From Himantopus leucocephalus (lineage: Eukaryota > Chordata > Aves > Charadriiformes > Recurvirostridae), in the NCBI GenBank assembly GCA_003993805.1, contig RSEF01000005.1, positions 13,735,980 to 13,799,979 on the forward strand: a stretch of DNA of 64,000 nt, read 5' to 3'. This document shows, in pieces, positions 50,901-63,924 of the stretch. The stretch's first letter is position 1. Each line of letters opens with the position of its first letter. The position numbers were made by a program, and so were the translations under genes. A model generated the notes under the pieces. The model worked only from the letters and a program-made list of their open reading frames with translations. It was not told where the DNA came from and searched no databases.

Positions 50901-53824
50901 CCAGTGTTTGGCTGGATCCTTTCTACGTAAGGGTTTTTTTTAACATGTTCAGCTCTCAGTAAGTTCCTCTCATTTCCTTCATGTGAACAGCTTTGCAGCT
51001 TGTTCACATCTGCAGTTTGCACCTTTAAGTGGCATTCAGCTTTGTTTTTTCCTTCCTCTGATACTGTCAGTTTGGCGACACAACTTTGCATACCTGTTCT
51101 CATATAAAAGCCTATGCTGAATTAACACACCTCCCATGAAGTAACAGGAGAGCAAGTCCTTCACATTTTTCTAAGAAGGGGAGAAGAAAAGCAGGAAAAC
51201 AAATTCTCCTCAGCATTTCTCATACTAAAACTGGACTTGTTTAAGTAAGGCCATTTAGGATACAACCTCTTTCTATGAGAAATGTATAATGACTTTACTC
51301 CTAAAAGTCTGTTTAATAATTAAGTGATCTTTATGCTTCTGCTGTCACAGAGCTAGTGAAGAGGTTACCTTGCATGTATTGTTTCAAGTTAGGGAGTTAG
51401 TCATCTCCACAGTGAGCATACAAGTGATATAACACATCAGGGAGAAGCCTTCACTAGTTTTTGCTGTCTTGACCAACTCAAAAATCCTATCCTCTTTTAA
51501 TGAAGGCATAACTGCTCCCCCCCACCCACCCCCCCACACATTAGGGTCGATAAACAGACTCAGAATTCAGCTCAAAAGACCCAGACAGAAATAGCTTGAT
51601 GTACAATTCTGTACATAGCAGTTACATATGCTAATAACCAGCCTGTGGCACATGACTTCAGCCATTCCATCCAGGTTTCCAGACAAGTAGTTCATGTTTA
51701 CACAAATAAAGGATGATTAACTTCCACACAGACACCACTCTGCCAACATACTCAAAACCTGAAAGAACCAAACTACTTTAAACAGATTCCTAACCCAAGA
51801 CGCAGGAGAAGAACCGAAGTTCATTGGAGCATACTTGATTGCTCTTTTGTTAGACCTTCAGCTGTTATAGAGCAGATTTTGGAAATTACTTTTAACTTCC
51901 TTTTCACCAACTACAACTCCAGAACAATACATCAAGCCTCAAGGGTCAGTTATATGCATTATAGGCATAATAAAAGGCAACAGAATCTGTTAACTCTGTT
52001 TTCCTCACACTCAAAAAAACCCCAAACCCACAACCCTATAAAACAACCCTCAGCCCAGCCATACTACCATTTTATCCTTCAGAAATGATGTTGTATACAT
52101 TGACTATCACTTTAAGATAAAAGTACCTCTCAGATGCCCGTTGCTGCTCTGTGAAAGACTCCACATGAATGGAGTTCACTTCAGCTAGTACACCTTCCAC
52201 AAGCCTCAGTCTCCTCTAGTACTCTTCCCAGAAGACTGCTGTACCTCTCCCTTCCCCAGCCCCAACTGCCTTTCCCTGCCTTGGCTGCAGCAATCCTGCC
52301 CAAGTGCCCACACCTGCAGCCAGCTCGGCCAAGGAGGCTGAGGCTGCACTCAGGCACAGCGCTCTCGTACTCCACAAAACACAATTTATGGAGCAGCTTG
52401 GTCTCACCTCTTTGCAAAGCGCACTCAACCAAATTTCTGTTCCCTGATCTGTCCATTTTCCTTTACAGTTATAGTCCCAGACTTAGAACCCATTGAAATA
52501 TGAAACACCAAGTCTGGGGACTGCCTCAGATTGGTTTCCAGGTGGAGAAGGTTCAGGTGAACCTAATCTGAGACATTTGGGAGAGGAGAATAAAAGGAGT
52601 CACCTGTAACTGGTTTAATTGTAAGGAACATCCCCTACTATGGGACAGGACTGGGCTAATTGACTAGTCCTGCTGTCTTTGCTCAGTGCACAATGACTAC
52701 AGACAATGGAAAAGCCAACAACAGTTTGTTGGGTTTGAGATTTTTTTTAATCTGCTTAGGACTTTGTGCACTAGCACAGCAAATACAAACCTACATGAAG
52801 TTGCTCCTCTTTTTTTTGAAGGAATAAGCTTAGGGGTAATGATCCTCCAGGTTTTGCTACTAGTGTCCTTTGACCTTGCTACTTTTTTGTACCACTACTA
52901 TCTGTGATACAACAGCTATGTGAATGACTAAAAACATAACTGTGCAAAATACAAGTTTGATGATGACCCCAAAATATTCTACTGGAAACAAGAGATTTAA
53001 CTGTTAAAGCCAAACTCTCTTCTTCCCTCCCCCCTGCCAAGAAAAACATTGAGAGGCAAAACTTAGAAATATATTGGGTTGTGGGGGCTACCCTGTACTA
53101 AAGTGCACTATGCTGGGATGAGTGGAGGCTTCTCTAGATTCATTCTGCTTTTGTTTGATTTGCAGAGATTTGAAATGCCAATGAAAAGCCAGGTTTGAGT
53201 CCCTGCAATTGAAATCTTCTAAGTATTATTTACCAACAGAGTAAAAGAGTAATCAAAGATTAGAGGTTAAGAAGAGTCTATTTTCTTGAAGAAATACAGA
53301 ATTCCAATGTTATTTGCATTCTGAAGTTCTTCAAAAGAGTCATGTTTGGAGTTACACAACTTTTTTCCTTGCTAATTTTTGTAATAATTATAGGAGAAGT
53401 CTAAGCTACTGGAAAGAACAACATGAACTATTTTAATTGGCTACCGTTAAAGAAAATCCTTAAAATCAGACAAACAATTTAACTGCAGTTATGATGGCAC
53501 TGAAAAGTTACTATGGAACATCCTTGTAGCTGAAACAGGGTTAAAAAAAGGACTGTTAACTACATGTAGTTGCATTATTGGCTTTGCAATTGTTGTTTCA
53601 TCCCAGTGCATGCCCAGATCTACTCTATGTCAGATCAGCTGCTTACAAAGCAAGCTCCATTAGAAAGTTCTCCATTTACATGGAATCCAAGGCACTATGA
53701 ATTGCACAGGAAAAAATACTCTCTGTGAACAGTTTCATTTATCTTTTTAACTTCAAAGTATTACCCCAGACACATACTGGTTGGCATGGACCTCCATTGG
53801 TCTCTAGTCTCGTGATTAGAGTAG
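47906..53824. other. Noncoding stretch, A+C-leaning on + strand
   Basis: No gene recognised in 5.9 kb. A C-rich CCCACCC tract is at 51517-51535 and an imperfect hairpin (CTCAGATTGGTT with AACCTAATCTGAG, one bulge) is at about 52528-52574. The line 51721-51780 counts A24 C21 G4 T11, an example of the strand bias in this half of the window. Open frames are 100 codons or fewer. Confidence 0.5.
51517..51535. repeat. C-rich simple tract
   Basis: Runs of C broken by two single A residues. On the minus strand this is a G-rich tract with the potential to stack as a quadruplex. No neighbouring feature. Confidence 0.8.
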
Positions 53825-54213
53825 AGCTGTGCTAGACCAAGTTGCTCAGAGTTTGTACAGTCTAATTCTGAGTATCTCCAAGGACAGAGATGCCACTTCC
53901 TCTCTGGGCCCCTGCTCCAAAACCTAGCATGCTCTTTGGGAATATTTTTTCTAGTATTTACTTTGAATTTCCATTGCTCCAAGACAAGTCTGACTCCATC
54001 TTCCATGCAGCCTCCTGGTAGGTAGCTGTGGACAGTGACAGATAGCACGTCTCCACGCTGAACAAGTCCAGTTCTCTCCTGGTGTATCACAGGCTGCAGC
54101 CCCTCACCCTGGTGGCCTGTTCCAGTATGACAATGTCTTTCTTTTAAAGGGGAGACCAAAACTGGACACAATGCTTCAGATGCCATCTCTCACGATGCTG
54201 TGCTGAAGAAGGC
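53825..54213 (-). mobile_element. Decayed CR1 LINE fragment, minus orientation
   Basis: Reverse complement of the CR1 ORF2 C-terminal region and start of the 3' end. On the + strand the recognisable order is GCTAGACCAAGTTGCTCAGA, GTATCTCCAAGGACAGAGAT, CCTCTCTGGGCCCCTGCTCC, TTTTTTCTAGTATTTACTTT, then GTCTCCACGCTGAACAAGTC and CAGTTCTCTC, GGCCTGTTCCAGTATGACA, and AAAACTGGACACAATGCTTC. Compared with the well-preserved copy at 45557-46256 it carries many substitutions and small deletions, including loss of roughly 20-25 bases around the segment that normally encodes LEKRRLRG. The minus-strand open frame at 53761-54186 is not the CR1 frame throughout and has no function. Both ends are approximate. 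Confidence 0.85.
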
Positions 54214-57200
54214 GACTGACTGAAAACTATTTGTATGGGCAACTCTATCTGGAAAAGTGGCCAGAGAAAACAGAATGTCCGTACAAATCCTTGTGTTCGA
54301 GTATTAGGTTACATAATTGGAGAGTACATGTACAATATTACTTGGATGTTTCCATTTATTTATAATAATTAATGGGTGTGCAAAATCCATGCGTTTTAAA
54401 ATGAAATTGTGTTCCCAAAGCTGAGGTTCATGCCATCAAACACTCATCTTCCCCTTTTCTTCTTAGCATGAAAGCAAATATAATAGTCTTTGTGGCACAT
54501 CAGACAGCAGTTATCATCAAAATGTCCTTGGGCTATCAGGCATTTCTTTGTTAAACGATTTCAGCCTATTATTCAGGTTACGTTACACCAGCATTTAAAG
54601 AGATCTAGAAGCTGAAGGATTTGGAAAGGCCTGGTGAGCCGGTTCCTCTGGCAGGACTCACAACTGATCTCCACGAGTTCCACTCACATTCACCAGAGGG
54701 TGCTTTTGTGGTACAAGGCCAGGCTGTGTAAACCTGGCTGGCAATCCCATTTTGGGTCCAAGCTGTGGGAAAGGAAACAAAAGTTTCCTTTTTTCATCTA
54801 CTGAAATGCTTTTAGCTCCTTTCAGATTTGTCATAACAACAACACACTTAAGGAATAATCTAATGCTGGCTTAAACCTGTGTTCAGTACAGACTGCTAAA
54901 AATGCCTTTCTCAATTTGACACACTACACTGATGTATTGCACCTTTCTGTATCTGTTTCATTCCCTTATGGTGGATGAAATTGAAAGGTATTTCACAAAG
55001 TAATAGCTAGCCTCAAGTGAGGCAGCTAAACCTACAAATCTGGATGTACAATGAATATCATGTAGTCAAAGCTAATTAATTGCTCTATATCCATCATCAT
55101 TCTGCCATTACAAAGTTCATTCCCTTTCCTCTCAAGGGCTTTTTTCCTTCACTCTATACCACTTCTGACTTCTTTCCAATGATGTCCAATGCTCTAAGGC
55201 TCTCTTACACGAACCTAGGCTTCTTCCCCAGGCCTACTGGCATCATTTCCATGCATGCTCATCTGCATTGAACACAAGTCCTCAGTGCCTTATGGACGTG
55301 GCTCTGTAGATGTTTGTTGCTCCTGCTTCACTCTCCGAGACCTGTTCTGAAGTCAGCAGAGAGAGGAGCAAGGTGCTGTAACCACTTTCTCTCGGTAGCT
55401 CCTCTCTTCCTGTTTCAGTGGAGGGATGACTAGGTACAGAGCAGACTTGAACCCTCCTCATGCCCGCTCCTTTCCAAGCAGAGGTCTAGGCACACCCGCA
55501 GAGAGGCACCACGCTAACTGGCAGCTGGCACTGTCTGTCTCCCAGCAGCAGGGCATTAATAACCATTAACAAAATGCTATACAGTTCCAACATGATCTCA
55601 GTGGTATTAACCTCTGTCATTCCTGTATCAGCACTAGTGAATGACTGTTTTTCTTTTTTTTTCTTTAAAACTTACCTTTGAAATATTCCATAGTGTTAAA
55701 ACCAACAGTGGCTACTTAGAATAGCTGTTATTTTCCAATTTTGAAAATGAACTATCAGTTATTGGTAGCGACTACGTTGAGCAACAGCTGAATTTATTTC
55801 ATTCACAATTTTTTACCGAGCTTTAAAAAAAATGAACCAAAGCAAAGCCTTCACAGTCTTCATACCCTACAGACTTGTGAGCAGCTTTTGAGAGGTACTA
55901 AGAATTTGCCATCTATTACAGAAAATAGGTGCAAGAGATCTGGGAGTTTTCTGGAATTGAAAGTTTATAAGGAAATTGCTCTGAACTGGTGTATTACAGC
56001 AAATCTGCTACTGCTTTCAGGAGTATGAAATATAAGCATCTTTTCTCAGCTCAAACTAGTAACCAGAGCACAAGCAATTTTTTTGAAATGGTATACTCAC
56101 AAAGCCTCTTACAATCTTACAGTATCTAGGTATGCACCGCTTCCCAGCTCAAAACAAAATAAATGCCAACACTATAAACAGATGAGATAAGGTCTGTAGG
56201 GAGAGTTAGTATCATTTATTACAGTAATAAAGATAATTGGAACAAGATACAGTTTTTCATGTATTCCACCATATCTACATTCTTAGATCACTAATAGGAA
56301 CACACCTGTTGAATTTCACTGTGATGATTCAGGGTCAACGTGCCTTAAGATGATTTGAAAGATTGCTGGATTTTCAAGACTGTCCTTTTCTTTTTTGTAG
56401 TTACAGATTCAGAAGGTCGTATTTCCATTGACCATACACTTTGTTATTTACTGGCAAACTCCAAGATATGAGATATGTCTAATCAAAACTCAGGGTAAGT
56501 GCAGCTACATCTCCCTATCTCCTACAATACTTTAAGATGTCTGCTTTATCACAGTGAAATCTTCGGTTCTAGAAAATGGGATGGGGCCATCAGATAAATG
56601 TTTGCATGGCAAACTAGTCCTGCCCATCTCTGGGTCTACGCTCATGCCTAACAGCTATCACATTTAATAGGTACAGGGAATAGATATGCAAGACCAGATG
56701 GGATGGGAACATTTTGTACTCCCATGCAATGTATCAGCCACACGATGCAGTTGTTTCTCCAACTTGGGTTCAATGGGTTTTGGTTTTTTTAAAAGAAGCT
56801 TTACCTCTCCAAAAACCCAAGATGTTCATGTGATGTAGACCTTCAACTGAAAATTGAAAGAGGATATAAAAGATTTGCCACTTTTAGTTCCTGTGTGTAG
56901 AGCAGCTGGTTTCAGTGGAATAAAGGCAAGGATAAACCCATCTCCTCCATGAATGACAAGGCAACAAGGGATCCTGCCACCAAAAGCAAACTCCACTCTG
57001 TACCAGCTCAGTACAAACCTCCATCACAAGGAGCATTTCAGGGTGAGTGAGCTGAGAGCACAGCACAGACACTGCAGTCGTGTGGAAGCAGATGACAGGA
57101 GGGAAAGGATGCAACATTTGCAATTCTTCAGCCCTGTTGCAGACCTCCTGAGAAAGTGTATGCTTCAGGTTAGATCAGGTCTTAGAGACATACTCTACCA

Positions 57201-60200
57201 AGCAGTGAACCAGCCAGCAGCACCTCAGTGAGAGGCAAATCCGCATCCCTGTGGAAATGGCAGAAGACTGATTAATTTAATCCCATGCCCTTTCTCAGAA
57301 AAGACAGTAAGAGATAGTGGGGGGCGAAATTTGTACAAATGTACCAGTGTCTTCTTCCTTCTTTGGCAGAGAAAAGGGCAAGCAGATTCCACATGTCCAC
57401 CCCTCCCCTGGTCACAGCAGTCGGCAGAAGTAGGGGGGAGAAAGGGTTTTCTGCAAAGCCTGTGCCTTTGAGGCAGCAGAAGGGCAAGGGCTCAGTTTTA
57501 CGACTCTTGGCCCCAACACAATTTACCATTTACAAACTAATCCTCCTCCGTTCAAGAGCACAAGGCCTGCTAAAGCTCTCATGTCCACTTCTCTGATTCT
57601 TCATTGTCCACACTAACAGAGAGAAGCCGAAGACCTAATCGGTGTGTAATTCAATCGCTGTCCAGGCTGTGTCACAGCACAATGCTCTGCTTGTAGTGCC
57701 ACGGGTTAAGTCAGCCAGCTACTGTTATGCACCACAGCAGGTGTGAAGAATGTCACTTGGTCTAACTGTATCTTACCACTCTGTCAAAGTCTGTTTCTGA
57801 AACTACTTTCACTCACCACTTAACGATTGTTTTTCCTACCAGCAGCAAGCTAATTGTCAGCCGTATGGTAAAAGGGCACTTTCAGTATTTTTGACCCTGA
57901 ATTGGGAATTCCTGCACAGCATAACATGGGCCTCATACAAAGTAAAACCTTCTGTTCTCCAGATCCCCAAAACGTGGAGGCCTGCTAAAAAGCTCTTGAT
58001 TTCTTTAGTCTTAATCCAGCAATTAATCAGTTATGACTTACTACACCTGAAGTGCTTCACTCTGTTGTTCCTCACCAGGCAGTACACTGGACATTGCCAA
58101 ACACCTTTTGAGAATGGCTTAAATCCACAAAGCTCCTTGGTACCTAGTTACATTTAAATCAGCAAGAAACTGGCACTTCAAAAAATTCTTATCCACGTGC
58201 AGGTGGTTAAAAATCTCGGGAAAACAAAATTAAGCGTGCTGCCACACTTAAATACAGATCTTGGGCCACCCTAAGAATGGTACTTGGGTCGTTTTTTTAG
58301 AAAAAAAATTACTACTCCAAAAGGAGTAGAAAGTTGCACTTCCATTTTCTCGAGTCATACCACAGCGCAAGGAAGCTGAGGAAGAGAAGTACAGAGGAAC
58401 AAGGCAGGGCAACGCTTGCCACTTCATCGCCAGGGAAGCAGCAATGGGTGTGTGTATCACTTAGCCATGCTACAGGGCAGATAAGGAGACAGTGGGGAAC
58501 TATTGTTGATAAACCCACAGCAGCATGAGTGAACTGTAATTTACTGTAAGTGGCAAAAACATAGGGACAGTAACCAGGAGCACATCAGAGGATGTCTTCC
58601 CCTCACACAGATATATACATTGTGCACTTTTAATAGTCATGTGTGATGTTTCTTTCCATGTATAACAGTGACACGTCCAAGGGATGTGAGCACAGAATGA
58701 GAACAGAGACCCCCAATTTCTAATGCATCTATTTTCTTAACAGCCTTGAGAGTCTCATTCATGTAGAGTTTCTGATGCTATTTCTCCAGTTCCTTAATTT
58801 TCATGCAGAAGCAATATGAATAGGAGGAATACCTCATGGAAGAGCTACACTGGGACAGAATTTGTTGAGGCCTGTACCAGCAGGAGTTGTTCTTCATCTG
58901 AAAGAACTAACAACTGAAGTTGGCTGGATAACCTGACCAATCCAAGATGAGGATAAACCAAAATGGAAACTATTTCCCTGCCACCACAGAGATGATCTTA
59001 AATCAATATATTTGGCTGTTTAGAGTATTTCTGTGTAATTCTGTACGAGAATTATGGTTACCAAACTTACCTAATTCTGTAAAGGGATGAAATACTTTGT
59101 CATACTTTCAAATCCTGGGAAGGCAGCGAGGAGATGAAGAAAGACGATCCAGCTTCATTTGCTACAGAAAAGGTCATAATATTCATTATTCAAAATATGA
59201 ATTGGACATCTGTATTTACAATGTTTAACAAGTCTTGCTTAATGCTGAAGCCAAGCTGCTCATTTCACCCATACTCATCTACTGTCATCATTGACGGCTG
59301 AGTTCCAAACATGGCCAGACACCAGTTTACATGGCAGGGGTCATGAGACATTCTTGCATCCTGAATCAGGACTTAGAAATGCCATGTGCCAAGCCTTAGA
59401 AGCATGCAGAGCATTTGCAACAGCACCTGCAGAAATCCCATTTCCTGACAAAGAGAGGCCTCCAATATTCATGTTTTTCTCCTGCTTTAGGCCATGTTGC
59501 AATGAAATGTGGCCAGAATAATCCTTTTATAGCTACACAGGGAAATGTCCTTGCTTAGCATTTACTCCTACTTATAGAGGTTCAGTGGGAACTTGGCTGA
59601 GCAATCAGCAAAGATATACAGAATGAAAAGCCTGGCTGATGGGATATGACCGAAACCATGCACAGGGTAGGGATAAAAAGTGGACATGCAGGTTATCCGA
59701 GAAACTGGAAGGACTCTGGTAACTTTAGTGAATATACGTAAGAGGAGAGGAACCTAAGGAGTCAGATTAAATTTGGTGTTAATGCTGACAGTGGCATATG
59801 CAGACACAGCCAAAAGACGGACCAGTGCACACTCATGGAAAGGGAGGCCAGGAGGGCTGTCGCTGGCAGCATGTGAATAATCAGAGAGTGCAGGACTGCA
59901 CACAGACCTCTCCCAGGTCAGTGAGAACAGTCCAAGGGGAATAAATTGAAGGCAGGCTGGAAGGGACTCAGAAGGGGCTGGTTGTGAGGCCAGCAATGGG
60001 AACGACTTTGAACAGCTTACACTCTAAGACTCCCTGCTCTGCAAGGCACTCCCAGAGCACCTCCTGGTCCCGGTTGCCCTTACTCTAAGCTGCCTTCTTC
60101 CCTTTGAAGGCTGTGATTCCCTTACCCCAAGAAACTTGCATCCTTGTCCTGTCCCTTCACTCTAACCCTGGGTTGCTGCCGCTTCACCTCTGACATGGGC

Positions 60201-60700
60201 TATCTGAGCCTTCTCCTCAAACTCTGGCTGCTGAGTCCCAACCATCCACATCTCTATATGCCCCTACATTGTCTCCTCACCCTCCATTTCCCTGACATTG
60301 TCCCCTGCGGCTGCTTCATAACCCTGATTATCTCTGCTTTTGTTTTCTTCCCTTGCTGCTGGCTTTGGCAGCGTGAGTGTGAAGCCCAAGCTATCATATG
60401 TAGCAGACTATTAGCCTGTACACTGTTCTGCACCTAATCTCACTTTTGCCGGGCTGCTCACTGGAGCTTTAAAACGACACGGAACAACTATGAAACGCTA
60501 CCAGCCCTCAGTATTTCTCACACACCATCATGTACCTGTATCATATCTTCAACTGACAATACAGGTTTGACAGTTTAGAGATCAACCATTTGTCATGGCC
60601 CTGCTGGTCCTTAGTGGTTCCTCAGCCTCATTTTGGGAATCATCATCTATCACGGTGCTGTGCAGGCTCAGTGCATGCAGAGTGACAGCCACTATTTCCC
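54214..60700. other. Noncoding stretch, no gene recognised
   Basis: No gene or named repeat. It includes short hairpins with AAAA loops (54770-54791, 9-bp stem; 58312-58329, 7-bp stem) that are within chance expectation. The part at 60000-60440 is C/T-rich and open in one frame for 97 codons (60144-60437) with no motif. A decayed LTR or other old repeat could be hidden between 58900 and 60450, but I cannot support one. Confidence 0.45.
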
Positions 60701-61101
60701 ATTTCCACAAGGAAATGCTAGAACAACTTTTGTCTGCTAAATGCTGGGTATAAAAATCAGGTCTCTGTGGCATGCTCCCTTTTCCTTCCCTCCTGTTGAT
60801 CAGCTCTTCCTCTGGGTAGTTCACGCGACCTATCCCCTTCTATTGGCCATGACAGCCCNATTTCCACAAGGAAATGCTAGAACAACTTTTGTCTGCTAAA
60901 TGCTGGGTATAAAAATCAGGTCTCTGTGGCATGCTCCCTTTTCCTTCCTTCCTGTTGATCAGCTCTTCCTCTGGGTACTTCAGGCGACCTACCCCCTTCT
61001 ATTGGCCATGACAGCCTNTCCCTTTTCCTTCCCTCCTGTTGATCAGCTCTTCCTCTGGGTAGTTCACGCGACCTATCCCCTTCTATTGGCCATGACAGCC
61101 C
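60701..61101. repeat. Triplicated segment at two single-N joins (assembly artefact)
   Basis: Copy A (60701-60858, 158 bp), copy B (60860-61017, 158 bp) and partial copy C (61019-61101, 83 bp) are separated only by the N residues at 60859 and 61018. C is identical to the last 83 bases of A. B has the same length as A and differs by a few substitutions (for example GTAGTTCACGCGACC versus GTACTTCAGGCGACC). This pattern fits one haplotype contig interrupted by an allelic bubble laid out in series. The real genome probably has one copy, so about 240 bp here are spurious. Confidence 0.88.
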
Positions 61102-63924
61102 ACATTCAAACAGCTGCTAGGGCTGGATGAAGCACCTGCTCTGGGCAACAGCAGCTGGAGTTCATTTTGGGTCCAAAGGGCCGAGGCCAAGCAGGCTGAC
61201 TGCATGTGCGCTAATCCAGTATCATCACCAACTCCACCAACAACAGGTGCCTCTTTGAAGAGGGAGGGAAAAACTATTTGGGGAGGAATCAGAGCTTTGT
61301 AAAGGACATTATGGGCCAAGTCCTCAGCTGGTAGATGCTCAGTTAAAGCATGTACTCTCTTGAAGTTATATGAGTAATGCTCATACACACCAGTAAAAGA
61401 TTAGGCCCACTCTCAGTGCTGCTTCTCTTCTCTTTTTGGTTTTCCTAAAGATTTTTCACCTCCTCTGTTTGCTCTGCACTGACCTTCCTTTAAAAACAGA
61501 AAAGAAACCTTCCTGTCCCTTGCTTCAGAGCAAACAGCTGAAAGTCACAAACTACATATACTAGACTTCAACATCCTCCTCTACATAGGTAACGTAATCT
61601 TACTGTTGCCTGACGTGTCCTTCAGTCCTGCTTGAGTCCTGGAGTCCAGATCTTGAGCAGGCATTACCAGGAACAAGGGTGATCCCCTTCTGGAACAAAT
61701 CAAATCAAACTCTGTCAAGGTCCCTTAAGAGAAGTCTTTCAGCACAAGCATCATAAGAATTGCCAGGCACTTGCTCAGGCCAGTGGTCCACATAGCCTGG
61801 TGCATTATTTCAATGTACGGCCACTATAAAATGACATGGGGAGAGTGCAAAAAAAAAACCCTGCCAGACACAGCTATTGGCCAAATTGGCTTCAAGGAAA
61901 ATTTTCTTCTTACGTCATTTTGCTAGAAGTTGGTTTATGACCAAATGCATATAAATATCTTTTTTAAGTCCCTCTTAATGTATTACTGGTAAACGTTTGC
62001 ATTAATGAAAGCGTCTATGTTTTTTTCTTTTCTGAGTCCTGCCATTCTGAGCTCCAAAGGACTGTTCCACAAATCTGGTCTCACTCCTTGCTGTTACTCT
62101 TGTGCCTGTTTCTAGAGAACCTGGAAGCTCTCTGGAGCCTGAGAATGGAGCTGGATTCACAAAGGCGGCACCACAGAGGGCTGCCAAAACCACTCTGCTC
62201 ATGCAACATGACTAAAAGCAGGCTTTCCAAATTCCTGTTGATGCACTATTAGAGGAAAACATGACCTTGCTAAAAGCTGCTCACGTGACCTGATCACAGC
62301 CTTCATAACTTTGTATTCCAAAATTTATTGTCCTGAACTGTACACCTTTTAATTCATGACTTTCCCAGATTTGGATTTGTTTAAGTCACTTTCCCCTTGG
62401 GACCATGTCTCAGCTGGGTTATATTACAAAAAGAAGCAAAGTGGAGACAGTTGAAGGAGCAGAGCTGGTGGTGAGAATGGCACAGGCAGAAAAAGTAGTG
62501 TCCGATCCATAAGAATTACTGGCATCTCACCCACAAGTAGACACAAGTGTAAATTGTACTGTGTTGGCTTGCCCATTTAAATAAGTCTCCAAGAATTTCC
62601 TTTGACAAACACTGCAGTACAGGATAGACAACACCATTTCCTCACCAATGAAGAGACATTCACACAACCACACAGGGACGTCCAGTGCTAGAAACGTATT
62701 CTCAGCTGCTGCAGACTCACAGATTCCTTTTGAGGCTTTAACCACAGTTCCAAAATTGGAAAACATCAAAGCATGTATAAACATACAAAGAAGGCAATAT
62801 TGCACACTTACGCATCAGTTTGGTCCGCATATATGCCTGAGGGAACCACATGGCAATCACCACTTTGCACACTTAATACTGAGCAGTATGGATACCTATA
62901 TGTTACTGCCCTTCACAGCAAAAGCAATAAAACACTCCTAGCATCTGACAAGCACAGAGCTCTTCCTAACCCTCTGAATCCTCTCTGCAGCTTGCTGTCA
63001 CTGGGCTCATTTCACGCAGGCCAGCTGCACAGGATTTATTCAACCAGTTTTGGAGTATCAAAGCTAACTTTTTTTGTCTTTGCCCCAGGCAGGCACTTGG
63101 TATGCAGGACTTAAATCAGAGAACAAAATGTTCTGTGAAATTTGTAAATACTCAGCACAGTAATTTCTAAATTCTAAAAAAGACAGCAACTGGAGCTAGT
63201 GGTTCAAAAATCATAAAGTAAAGCATTTCACTGCATCACTGTGAGTAATGCCACTGTGTCCTAAAGACCAGAATAAATAACTTCCCAAGATTACCAATTA
63301 ATGGTGCTGACTGCCTTAAGTGGTAGGAGCCAAATACACTCTGAATTACACCTCATACTTCCAATGAAATGAGGAGAATGCCCAATTCAACAAGATGCAC
63401 AAAGATGCTGAAATTGAAAATAATTTGTTTGATCCTTGAAAACTGGCAAAAAACACTTTGCCTGGGACATACTGCCACAGACTACAATCTAACACCTACC
63501 ACTGTAAGATGTTTATGATGTATTTAAAGCCATTTAAATGGAATTAGGCAGAAAACAATAGTGAAAGAGATACCCTAGGGAATCACGACACTTACACTAT
63601 GAAGGGTAGTATGTAGATGGCCTATAAGAGGTGTTTTGAGCAGAAAGCAGCAACAAAGGGTCATTTGTGACTGGAACTAGAAGAGGAATTACTTCTTCAG
63701 AATTTAGCAGGGCCTTTAAGGTTTATGATGTTTGAGTGAAATTATCTAGTTCTGTTTTGTCTGATTCACAACCACTGAATACATATTAATACAAAATTTA
63801 AAACAAATATTTAGCTGATGAACGTTCACATTCAAGTTTCACATAAAGAACCTTTTCATATTTTTTTTCTCAAGCAGTTTCATTTAAACTTTGAAAGGAT
63901 TCTTTTTCAAACAAAAGCTGTGAA
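61102..63924. other. Noncoding stretch, no gene recognised
   Basis: Unrecognised short open frames only (up to 113 codons, 62773-63114 plus). No named repeat until the CR1 at the right edge. Confidence 0.5.

Noticed and set aside
53761..54186. 141-codon minus-strand open frame as a gene
   Set aside because: It overlaps a decayed CR1 copy and does not follow the CR1 reading frame throughout, so it is a chance frame in retrotransposon DNA.
54770..54791. Hairpin AAAGGAAAC-AAAA-GTTTCCTTT
   Set aside because: A 9-bp perfect stem with a short loop is expected once or more by chance in 64 kb, and nothing around it suggests a role.
59580..60450. Possible solo LTR or other old repeat
   Set aside because: No paired TG..CA ends, polyadenylation signal arrangement or target-site duplication could be identified by eye.
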